Counted from the stretch's first letter, positions 1 to 5,142 are shown. The stretch is 7,843 nucleotides of DNA from an uncultured Lachnospiraceae bacterium (GCA_945643825.1 CALZEZ010000056.1:1-7843); one strand, 5' to 3'. A program made the numbers and translations. Notes: generated by a model not told the origin, from the letters alone.

Positions 1-318
1 CATATCGAGGATATGGACGCATCCATGCTAGACAGTGAAGAGGCGGAAGTAAATGCAGGGATTGTCTTCGACCTTCTGGCCTTTGATACAAGGAAGGAGC
101 AGATCATCGAGGAGATCACAACAAGGGAGCTTGACCAGGAAACCATGAATGCACTGCCCGGAATGGTCATCTATGTCGTCCAGCCCGGCGATTCCCTCTG
201 GAAGATCGGCAAGCGGTACTATGTGCCTGTCGATGTCATCAAAGAACTCAATGGCCTTACCGGCAATGACATCTACCCCGGCGACAAGCTTCTCCTCATG
301 AAGCATTCACCCACCTAA
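1..318 (+). CDS. SPOCS/DUF3794 and LysM domain protein, 3' end (SipL-like)
   Basis: The reading frame is open from the first base, so the 5' end lies outside the window; 105 codons plus the stop are visible. The first ~45 residues (acidic, with EVNAGIVFDLLAF) look like the end of a DUF3794/SPOCS beta domain. The last ~45 residues (about nt 166-303) form one LysM motif: YVVQPGDSLWKIGKRY, then a helix ending in ELNGL, then IYPGDKLLL. LysM binds glycan chains or, in C. difficile SipL, contributes to binding the spore-coat ATPase SpoIVA. A DUF3794-LysM protein near ispE is the arrangement I recall for sipL in clostridia, so a role in spore coat assembly around the forespore is likely, but the N-terminal part is not visible. 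No clear terminator follows the stop codon. LysM identity is confident; SipL orthology is inference. Confidence 0.85.
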   Translation, partial: HIEDMDASMLDSEEAEVNAGIVFDLLAFDTRKEQIIEEITTRELDQETMNALPGMVIYVVQPGDSLWKIGKRYYVPVDVIKELNGLTGNDIYPGDKLLLMKHSPT

Positions 319-376
319 CTTATGTGTGGTTGTCTTTGGGCTAATATAAAATCGAATCACTATTTTTGAATTGAGA

Positions 377-602
377 TTTTGGAACTATACGAAAAAAATA
401 TTCCTGGGAGTTCCAAAATAACAGTGAATTTCCATTTTTTTGGGTCTATGAGGGGGAAAAATGCTCTGTCAGTTCCAAAAAACGACGAATTACCTTTTTT
501 TTGGGTCTATGAAGGAAAAAAACGTTCTGTCAGTTCCAAAAAGTCTGTATAATTGCTGTTTTTTGGAACTATATGAGAAATACTTGTCCGGAAAGTTCCA
601 AA
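377..602. repeat. Four-unit tandem array of ~61-bp imperfect inverted repeats
   Basis: Left arms of type TTTTGG(AA/GT)CTATA/G begin at 377, 438, 499 and 561 (spacing 61, 61, 62). Each is matched about 22-23 nt later by a right arm AGTTCCAAAA (409-418, 471-480, 532-541, 594-602). Unit 1 pairs perfectly over 10 bp and unit 4 over 9 bp. Units 2 and 3 share a changed left arm, TTTTGGGTCT, leaving one mismatch and one wobble, while the right arm is constant. The inter-arm DNA is purine-rich (GAAAAAAA, GAGGGGGAAAA, GAAGGAAAAA). Between units the sequence (GTGAATTTCC, ACGAATTACC) is also partly conserved, and units 2-4 start with runs of 6-8 T. Right arms can also pair with the next left arm. This array is the main content of the gene-free stretch 319-677; I see no credible ORF there. 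Function unknown. Confidence 0.85.
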
Positions 603-635
603 TCATACATTTGGGCGGGACCTTGTCTACAATTT

Positions 636-665
636 AAGGGGACTGCGATTTCTCACAGTCCCCTT
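636..665 (-). terminator. Strong hairpin downstream of the minus-strand gene
   Basis: AAGGGGACTG (636-645) and CAGTCCCCTT (656-665) form a perfect 10-bp stem with a 10-nt loop, starting 12 bp past the stop codon of the minus-strand gene that ends at 678. On the minus strand the stem is followed by AAATTG rather than a clean U tract, so termination may be imperfect. The position strongly suggests a transcript end or 3' stabilising hairpin. Confidence 0.6.
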
Positions 666-677
666 ATCTTATATGCT

Positions 678-1328
678 TTATACTACAGTGGTTGCCTCGG
701 CACTCTCGGTCGCAGGCGCCTCTGTTTTCTTTTGCGTCAGCTCATCGAATTTCTTCATCACGGCATCATAGGTCTTCTGGCTGATCTCCGGGAGCTCTCC
801 GCCCCAGGTCTTCTCTGCCATCTTATAGCCCTTCTCAAAAGCATCACGCATTTTCTCAAGTGCTGTCGCATCATCTCCGGCAAGAGCCTTCGCGAAATCA
901 ATGATCCGGTCTGAGGTCTGCTCGACACCCCAATAACCATCCTCGGCGATATCTGCCTGTGCCTGCGCCTTTGTGGCTGCATCCACGGTGAATTTTCCGC
1001 TTGCAAGAATTTCCCACATATCATTTGCTTTTGCAAAGGTTGATCCCTGCTTGGACAGCATCTGTGTCACAATGTTCTGCAACTGACTGGTTCTTGCTTC
1101 CAAGTCGGATTTTAACTTCGCAACAAGCTCCGGGTTGGCATACTGCGTCTTGTTTACAACCTTCTCTGCAGTGCTGCTCTCATATACGACACCCGACTCA
1201 TTTGCGGTCTGCGTAGCACCTGCAGCGTCCTTTTTTTCTGTCTGCTTTGCTTCCTTGGCTGCAGTCTTATTGTATTGCGCACTCACATAGGAAACACTGG
1301 TTGAATCGGTAACTCCATTTACACTCAT
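678..1328 (-). CDS. Conserved protein of unknown function, probable flagellar (sigma-28) regulon member
   Basis: I chose the ATG at 1326-1328 because AGGAGG lies 5 nt upstream of it; the ATG at 1365-1367 would add 13 residues but has no comparable site. The product is 216 residues, soluble, with no signal peptide or membrane segment. Residues 1-60 are polar, rich in Ser, Thr, Ala and Lys and probably disordered. Residues 62-110 look helical. Residues 127-196 form the most family-like block: GYWGVEQTSDRIIDFAKAL, then a helix with EKMRDAFEKGY, then GGELPEISQKTYDAVMKKFDEL. I recall this C-terminal signature in uncharacterised proteins of several motile bacteria, perhaps DUF5610-like, but cannot confirm the family. 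The tail is acidic and Ala/Thr-rich. A sigma-28 promoter lies about 50 nt upstream, so expression with late flagellar genes is likely; the function is unknown. Confidence 0.85.
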   Translation of the reverse strand: MSVNGVTDSTSVSYVSAQYNKTAAKEAKQTEKKDAAGATQTANESGVVYESSTAEKVVNKTQYANPELVAKLKSDLEARTSQLQNIVTQMLSKQGSTFAKANDMWEILASGKFTVDAATKAQAQADIAEDGYWGVEQTSDRIIDFAKALAGDDATALEKMRDAFEKGYKMAEKTWGGELPEISQKTYDAVMKKFDELTQKKTEAPATESAEATTVV

Positions 1329-1383
1329 TCTTACCTCCTTCTGAAGCCTCTGCTTCGGTACATCCATGTCTTTCGTATATCAT

Positions 1384-1410
1384 ATATCGGACAAATCCTC
1401 AAATAGTTTA
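1384..1410 (-). promoter_or_regulatory. Sigma-28/SigD flagellar promoter
   Basis: On the minus strand TAAA (1407-1410) is followed by exactly 15 nt and then TCCGATAT (1384-1391). The B. subtilis SigD consensus is TAAA, about 15 nt, GCCGATAT, so only the first base of the -10 element differs. The predicted start near 1377 leaves a leader of about 50 nt before the ATG at 1328, containing the AGGAGG site. Confidence 0.8.
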
Positions 1411-1463
1411 GCTTACAGCCCAGATTTGGATAATTATCTCGTTGCAGATTGTTCCGAAATTAT

Positions 1464-2000
1464 CTAGATATTCAGTTTATTAAAGTCAATGGATAAATCG
1501 GTGTATATGCCCGCTTTTACGGTGTCTGCAAATGTGTATTCACTCATGTCCTCGTGTTCCAGGTCATAAACAGTGATGCGGTTTTTCTCCGAATCTACAA
1601 TCCAGTATTCACGGACACCGGCGGTGCGGTATTTGAACAATTTGATGGAATAATCCATCCGTCTGCTGCCTGGAGAGACGATTTCAATGATCCAGTCAGG
1701 AGCGCCGACGCAGCCCTTGTCATTTAACTTCCTGGGGTCACAGATCACGCTGATATCCGGCTCAACATAGTTTTTATCATCCTCATTCAGAAAAACTGCA
1801 AATGGGGCGGTGTAGGTTTTGCAGCTTCCGTGATTGGACTTGATGTATTCCCGAATCGTACCGAACAGCTCTCCGGCAATGTCTTGATGCTTTCTGCTGG
1901 GCGGTGCCATGTAATAAATTTTGCCGTCAATGAGTTCTGCTCTTTCTCCGTCTGGTAAGGCATAGATATCATTAATTGTATGAGTACTCGGATAATCCAT
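1464..2000 (-). CDS. Uma2 family protein (DUF820, PD-(D/E)XK nuclease-like fold)
   Basis: The product is 178 residues, the usual length for the family. Visible signature residues are E22 in the ELIDGKIY strand, H38 in the first helix, P81-D82 in EPDISVI, E106 in WIIEIVSP, K120 and Y124 in the following helix, and EYW at 131-133. D82, E106 and the following residues correspond to the restriction-endonuclease-like core, so the site appears intact. Many Uma2 proteins are annotated as putative endonucleases, but their cellular role is unproved. The start codon at 1998-2000 has only a weak ribosome site (GGACAGG about 5 nt upstream). It is read away from ispE and toward the sigma-28 gene, with no clear terminator between, so read-through is possible. 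No toxin, antitoxin or methylase neighbour is present. Confidence 0.9.
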   Translation of the reverse strand: MDYPSTHTINDIYALPDGERAELIDGKIYYMAPPSRKHQDIAGELFGTIREYIKSNHGSCKTYTAPFAVFLNEDDKNYVEPDISVICDPRKLNDKGCVGAPDWIIEIVSPGSRRMDYSIKLFKYRTAGVREYWIVDSEKNRITVYDLEHEDMSEYTFADTVKAGIYTDLSIDFNKLNI

Positions 2001-2082
2001 AAAGACCTGTCCCTTTCTGTTTGCTTATATTGTGCACCCTTTCCGGGTTTTCCGCAACCACTTTCTCCAGATGCGCATCCTG

Positions 2083-2111
2083 TTGACGAATCCCACCCGA
2101 TTGTATATAAT
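2083..2111 (+). promoter_or_regulatory. Sigma-A promoter of the ispE operon
   Basis: TTGACG (2083-2088) and TATAAT (2106-2111) are separated by exactly 17 bp, close to the vegetative consensus. The predicted transcription start is near 2118, giving a leader of about 93 nt before the ispE ATG at 2211. Confidence 0.75.
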
Positions 2112-2140
2112 TTAATACAATCCTTGTATACAAAATGCAA
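2112..2140 (-). promoter_or_regulatory. Possible divergent promoter for the Uma2 gene
   Basis: On the minus strand TTGCAT (2135-2140) and TATTAA (2112-2117) are 17 bp apart. Each hexamer has mismatches to consensus. If used, the transcript starts near 2105 with a leader of about 105 nt, and the palindrome TTGTATACAA falls in the spacer, so one regulator could control both directions. Tentative. Confidence 0.35.
2124..2133. promoter_or_regulatory. Palindromic operator candidate TTGTATACAA
   Basis: A perfect 10-bp palindrome lies just downstream of the predicted ispE start of transcription. GntR/FCD family regulators often bind short palindromes with a GT-N(2-3)-AC core, and this operon's second gene encodes such a regulator. 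A second, looser pair TTGTAT-N8-ATACAA (2101-2120) overlaps the -10 box. Location and symmetry fit autorepression; binding is inferred. Confidence 0.5.
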
Positions 2141-2170
2141 TCGCAGCCATAATAATACAAAGCGAACAGC

Positions 2171-2198
2171 CATATACAAACAGTCATATACAAACAGT
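2171..2198 (+). repeat. Perfect 14-bp tandem duplication in the ispE leader
   Basis: CATATACAAACAGT occurs twice head to tail (2171-2184 and 2185-2198), ending immediately before the ispE ribosome binding site (AAGGA, 2199-2203, 7 nt from the ATG). Each copy carries the ATACAA half-site also seen at 2115, 2128 and 2155. Confidence 0.85.
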
Positions 2199-2210
2199 AA
2201 GGAAAACCTC

Positions 2211-3110
2211 ATGGAAAAGATAACGCAAAAAGCCTACGCCAAGATCAACCTTGGCCTGGATGTACTAAGCCGCCGACCCGACGGCTATCACCTTGTCAAA
2301 ATGATCATGCAGACCGTTGATCTCTATGATCTGCTAACCATAGAAAAAACGGACGAACCGGGCATTCAGTTCAAGCTCCTGCAGGATGGGCAGGCGGTCA
2401 CCACGCTTGTTCCGGAGGATGACACGAACCTTGTCTGCAAGGCCGCAAGAAAACTCATGGAAAAGACCGGGCGAAACCTGGGAGTCTCCTTCACCCTGCA
2501 GAAAAATATCCCCGTGGCAGCAGGCATGGCAGGCGGCAGTACCGATGCCGCAGCGGCACTTACCGGCATGAACCGGCTCTTTGCACTTGGATTGTCGGAC
2601 GAAGAGCTGCGGGAAATTGCTGTGACGATCGGCGCGGATGTCCCCTACTGCATTATGGGAGGAACCGCACTCTCAGAGGGGATCGGCGAGATACTGACCC
2701 CCCTTCCAAGCCCACCGCAGGTGCCGCTAGTGATCGTAAAGCCCGATGTGAGCGTATCCACAAAGGCCGTTTATGAGAACCTTCATGTAGAAAGCTTACA
2801 GAAGCACCCGGACATAGATGGCATGATAGAAGCCATTAAAAAGGGAGATCTGACCGGCATGACGGACAGAATGGAAAATGTTTTAGAGACCGTGACGATT
2901 GCCCTGCACCCTGTCATTGCAAAGATAAAGAGACTTCTCGAGCAGCAGGGAGCAATAAAAGCGCTGATGAGCGGAAGCGGACCGACGGTATTTGCCGTGT
3001 TTGAGGAGGAGGCAAAAGCCGATGCGGCAGCAAAGGTCTTAGAGACAACGGGTCACCGCGTAATCCGCACCACGTTTGTAAATCCGAAGAGCAAGGAGGA
3101 ATTTAAATGA
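2211..3110 (+). CDS. ispE: 4-diphosphocytidyl-2-C-methyl-D-erythritol kinase
   Basis: IspE is the GHMP-superfamily kinase that phosphorylates the 2-hydroxyl of CDP-methylerythritol with ATP, the fourth step of the cytoplasmic DXP/MEP isoprenoid pathway. The product is 299 residues, normal for the family. Visible motifs: AKINLGLD near the N-terminus with K11 (equivalent of the catalytic lysine), RPDGYH at 22-27, the glycine-rich ATP loop PVAAGMAGGSTDAAA at 101-115, GADVPYC with catalytic D143, and the C-terminal GHMP motif MSGSGPTVF at 253-261. I chose the ATG at 2211 because AAGGA sits 7 nt upstream and residue 2 begins the family N-terminus; the open frame extends 77 codons upstream but through the promoter region. 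It is first in a four-gene operon, and its stop overlaps the GntR start by 4 bp (ATGA). Confidence 0.97.
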   Translation: MEKITQKAYAKINLGLDVLSRRPDGYHLVKMIMQTVDLYDLLTIEKTDEPGIQFKLLQDGQAVTTLVPEDDTNLVCKAARKLMEKTGRNLGVSFTLQKNIPVAAGMAGGSTDAAAALTGMNRLFALGLSDEELREIAVTIGADVPYCIMGGTALSEGIGEILTPLPSPPQVPLVIVKPDVSVSTKAVYENLHVESLQKHPDIDGMIEAIKKGDLTGMTDRMENVLETVTIALHPVIAKIKRLLEQQGAIKALMSGSGPTVFAVFEEEAKADAAAKVLETTGHRVIRTTFVNPKSKEEFK

Positions 3111-3826
3111 AGGATACCCTCTCCTTAATTGATAATGAAGACTACCTTCCCCTGCGCGATGTCGTATTTAGTACCCTCCGCCGGGCAATTTTAACCGGTG
3201 AGCTCAAACCGGGCGAGAGACTGATGGAGATTCATCTTGCCGACAAGCTGGGCGTCAGCCGCACCCCGATCCGCGAGGCGATCCGCAAGCTCGAGCTGGA
3301 GGGACTTGTCACCATGATTCCCCGACGCGGCGCCGAGGTTGCCCAGATTACAGAAAAAAGCCTAAAGGATGTGCTCGAGGTCAGACGTGCACTCGACGCA
3401 CTCTGCGCGGAGCTTGCCTGTGACCGCATTACCGAGGAGGAAAAAGAAGAGCTCAAGCGTGCGTGCGATGCCTTTGAGGAAGCCACGAAGACAGGAGACA
3501 CCAAGGTCATCGCCCAGGCGGATGTGGCGCTCCACGATATCATTATCCAGGCCACGGACAATGCCCGCCTGATCCAGCTCATCCACAATCTCTCCGAGCA
3601 GATGTACCGCTACCGTTTTGAGTACATCAAGGAGACGAGTGAACACGCCCGCCTGATTGACGAACATCGCATCATCTACCAAAGCATCATAAATCGGGAC
3701 AAAGAGACCGCGGCACAGATGGCGAGACTGCACATCGACAACCAGGAAGCAGCGATCGTGAAACAGATTCGCCTGGAAAATGCAGGAAAAGAAGCCGAGA
3801 AGTATAAAAAAGGAAGAATGCGGTAA
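3107..3826 (+). CDS. GntR family transcriptional regulator, FCD subfamily
   Basis: The product is 239 residues. Residues ~14-80 are the GntR winged helix-turn-helix: LRRAILTGELKPGERLME, then LADKLGVSRTPIREAIRKLELEGLV (recognition helix at SRTPIREA, 51-58) and the wing IPRRGAEV. Residues ~85-220 are the all-helical FCD effector domain. Its metal-site residues are present: D139 and H143 in the D-x3-H arrangement, H187 in DEHRII, and H209 in ARLHID, so it probably binds a metal and a small carboxylate. The tail is basic. AAGGAGG lies 7 nt before the start, and the start overlaps the ispE stop, so the two are translationally coupled. The ligand cannot be told from sequence. Autoregulation through TTGTATACAA upstream of ispE is a reasonable inference. 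FCD regulators usually govern sugar-acid or organic-acid metabolism, so pairing with ispE may reflect conserved gene order more than shared function. Confidence 0.95.
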   Translation: MKDTLSLIDNEDYLPLRDVVFSTLRRAILTGELKPGERLMEIHLADKLGVSRTPIREAIRKLELEGLVTMIPRRGAEVAQITEKSLKDVLEVRRALDALCAELACDRITEEEKEELKRACDAFEEATKTGDTKVIAQADVALHDIIIQATDNARLIQLIHNLSEQMYRYRFEYIKETSEHARLIDEHRIIYQSIINRDKETAAQMARLHIDNQEAAIVKQIRLENAGKEAEKYKKGRMR

Positions 3827-3828
3827 GA

Positions 3829-3850
3829 CTCCATGTAGAACAACATGGAG
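3829..3850 (+). promoter_or_regulatory. Hairpin covering the Shine-Dalgarno of the small membrane protein gene
   Basis: CTCCATGT (3829-3836) pairs perfectly over 8 bp with ACATGGAG (3843-3850) around a 6-nt loop. The 3' arm contains most of the GGAGG ribosome site (3847-3851) of the next gene. The GntR stop codon (3824-3826) lies 2 nt before the stem, so a ribosome finishing GntR would open it. Translational coupling is inferred. Confidence 0.55.
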
Positions 3851-3856
3851 GTTATC

Positions 3857-4114
3857 ATGGAACATATACGCAAAGTAGTTTTACGACTATTACTGTTGGG
3901 AGCCTATACCACCTTTTTCTGGGGCTTTCTTTATCCGGAATTTGCACTCACGCAGGACATCTGCGTGATCGACGAGACGCAGGTGCCGGAGGGAATGACT
4001 CCAGAGGAGTGGGAAGCGTTCCTCGCCGACGTGACCCCGGAGGAAATCACAGCATTTCTTGAGGAAGCACTGGCAGAAGGAAAGGTTCGCCTGACCTTAA
4101 GCTTTTTAGAATAG
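3857..4114 (+). CDS. Small single-pass membrane or secreted protein, unknown function
   Basis: I chose the ATG at 3857 because GGAGG sits 5 nt upstream; an in-frame ATG at 3845 overlaps that site. The product is 85 residues. Residues 1-10 are basic, and residues 7-30 are a hydrophobic segment rich in Leu, Phe and Trp, consistent with an uncleaved signal anchor. After C36 the rest is strongly acidic. Residues 48-71 hold two copies of a 12-residue unit, TPEE-x-x-AFL (TPEEWEAFL and TPEEITAFL), predicted helical, and the tail is a short hydrophobic strand. I do not recognise the family. It is third in the ispE operon, 30 bp after the GntR stop and 20 bp before the DUF1934 gene. Coding is supported by the ribosome site, membrane segment and operon position; function is unknown. 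Confidence 0.75.
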   Translation: MEHIRKVVLRLLLLGAYTTFFWGFLYPEFALTQDICVIDETQVPEGMTPEEWEAFLADVTPEEITAFLEEALAEGKVRLTLSFLE

Positions 4115-4134
4115 GAAGGAAGCAAGTCAACCAG

Positions 4135-4551
4135 ATGAAAGAGGACGTAACGGTTTTGGTGCATGGTACGCAGCGCCAGCCGGGGACCGGTGAAGAACAG
4201 ATGAAGACAAAGGCGCCCGGAAGATATCTCACGAAAGGACTGACAAGCTTTGTCCGCTACGAAGAGATACCGGAGGAGGACGGACATAAGCATACGACGA
4301 TTCTGCGCATGGAGCCGGGGCGGCTTGTAATGACAAAAAAAGGAGCCGTACAGGCACAGTTGGAATTTGTGCCGGGCAAAACCACGGAAGGAAGATACGA
4401 GACACCATATGGTGTGCTTATGCTCCAGGTCACGACGACCGGACTTTCTCTTATCGAAAATCCCGACGAGGTATGCGTTTCCCTGCAATATTCCCTTGGC
4501 ATGGATGGTGACCTGCTATCCGAAAATGAGCTTGAGATATGGATAAAATGA
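4135..4551 (+). CDS. DUF1934 (YwiB-like) beta-barrel protein
   Basis: The product is 138 residues, typical for DUF1934. The family pattern is visible: an N-terminal strand with VTVLVHGTQ, then HTTILRMEPGRLVMTKKG (52-69), a strand with QLEFVPGK, then GRYETPYGVLML with the conserved TPYG motif at 90-93, and a C-terminal SLGMDGDLLSENELEIWI strand pair. The family adopts a calycin-like small beta-barrel; B. subtilis YwiB is a member of unknown role. No signal peptide is present. The only purine-rich site, AGGAAGGA (4113-4120), is 14 nt from the ATG, longer than usual, and overlaps the upstream stop, so translation may depend on coupling to the preceding gene. No other in-frame start near that site is visible. 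It is the last gene of the operon and is followed at once by a terminator. Confidence 0.9.
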   Translation: MKEDVTVLVHGTQRQPGTGEEQMKTKAPGRYLTKGLTSFVRYEEIPEEDGHKHTTILRMEPGRLVMTKKGAVQAQLEFVPGKTTEGRYETPYGVLMLQVTTTGLSLIENPDEVCVSLQYSLGMDGDLLSENELEIWIK

Positions 4552-4556
4552 CAAAG

Positions 4557-4585
4557 AAAAAAGACTGCGATGAGCAGTCTTTTTT
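4557..4585. terminator. Bidirectional intrinsic terminator
   Basis: A6-GACTGC (4557-4568), loop GATGA, GCAGTC-T6 (4574-4585) gives a 12-bp stem with a U run on either strand. It lies in the 43-bp gap between the DUF1934 stop (4551) and the stop of the convergent minus-strand gene (4595), so it can end both transcripts. Confidence 0.93.
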
Positions 4586-4594
4586 AGACAGATT

Positions 4595-5074
4595 CTATTT
4601 CACAGGCTTTGCACCGGCTTTTTCCTGCGCCTTTTCAAGCAGCTGCTTGAATTTGCTCTTTTTCTTTGTATTCTGGTTTACGACAACCTTGCCGTGCAGA
4701 CCCTTTACCTCAGTGATGTAGATACCACTGACAACCGCCTTTACTTCCTTCTTTACAGGAACGCTGTCAAAAATCTTCTCATCGCATACGAGGGACATGA
4801 TCTGAGGACCGACCTTGGCTTTTACGATCGGGAGCTTGGAACCACGCATGATCTTCGGTGTCTGATCGATGACCATCTGCGGCAGACCCGCTTCCTTAAG
4901 CTTCATTCGCTTTTTATCAATGATAAGCATATTCACCGTCTGCTTTGCAGCCTCAATCTGCTCTTTCTGTTCCTCCTGCTTTTTCTGTGCCCGCTTACCG
5001 AGAAAATAAAGAACGACCAGGGCGATTGCCAGTACGATGACAATAACTAATAAAACAATTCCTAATGTATTCAT
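4595..5074 (-). CDS. Membrane-anchored basic protein, unknown function
   Basis: The product is 159 residues and starts at the ATG 5072-5074, with AGGAGG 5 nt upstream. Residues 4-25 are one long hydrophobic helix (Leu, Ile, Val) followed by KRAQKKQ, so by the positive-inside rule the body faces the cytoplasm. Residues 28-46 are Gln/Glu/Lys-rich and could form a short coiled coil. Residues 50-128 look like a compact alpha/beta domain with VIDQTPKIMRGSKLPIVKAKVGP and SGIYITEVKGLHGKVVVN. The C-terminus is Lys-rich. There is one cysteine (C97). I do not recognise the family. It is monocistronic, with its own promoter and a shared terminator. The N-terminal anchor and charge pattern resemble small membrane scaffold or translocase-accessory proteins, but nothing assigns a role. 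Confidence 0.85.
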   Translation of the reverse strand: MNTLGIVLLVIVIVLAIALVVLYFLGKRAQKKQEEQKEQIEAAKQTVNMLIIDKKRMKLKEAGLPQMVIDQTPKIMRGSKLPIVKAKVGPQIMSLVCDEKIFDSVPVKKEVKAVVSGIYITEVKGLHGKVVVNQNTKKKSKFKQLLEKAQEKAGAKPVK

Positions 5075-5105
5075 GCGTACCTCCTAACTTCAAATGAACA
5101 GACCT

Positions 5106-5134
5106 ATTGTAGCAAAAAAAGCTTTTATTAGCAA
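5106..5134 (-). promoter_or_regulatory. Sigma-A promoter of the 159-residue membrane protein gene
   Basis: On the minus strand TTGCTA (5129-5134) and TACAAT (5106-5111) are exactly 17 bp apart. The predicted start near 5099 leaves a leader of about 25 nt that includes AGGAGG. Confidence 0.7.
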
Positions 5135-5142
5135 GGGTTTTG

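Noticed and set aside
377..602. CRISPR array
   Set aside because: Units are imperfect, the spacing sequence is itself partly conserved, there are only four copies, and no cas gene is nearby.
525..668. Possible small RNA from TATAAT at 548-553 to the hairpin at 636-665
   Set aside because: The -10 is perfect, but no acceptable -35 lies 16-18 bp upstream and the hairpin lacks a U tract on the plus strand; too weak to call.
573..914. Plus-strand 113-codon open frame across the repeat edge and the minus-strand gene
   Set aside because: No ribosome site; it is mostly antisense to the sigma-28-driven gene and rich in Leu/Cys/His as expected for a shadow frame.
1411..1463. Terminator between the Uma2 gene and the sigma-28 gene
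   Set aside because: Only a short AT palindrome GATAATTATC (1429-1438) is present, with no GC stem or U tract.
1980..2210. N-terminal extension of ispE by 77 codons
   Set aside because: It would run through the promoter and operator region; IspE begins normally at the ATG 2211, which has a well-placed ribosome site.
3362..3865. Minus-strand 167-codon open frame opposite the GntR gene
   Set aside because: Fully antisense to a clear FCD domain, with unlikely composition and no ribosome site.
3931..4488. Minus-strand 185-codon open frame
   Set aside because: Antisense to the small membrane protein and DUF1934 genes, no ribosome site, no domain pattern; a shadow of the coding bias on the other strand.
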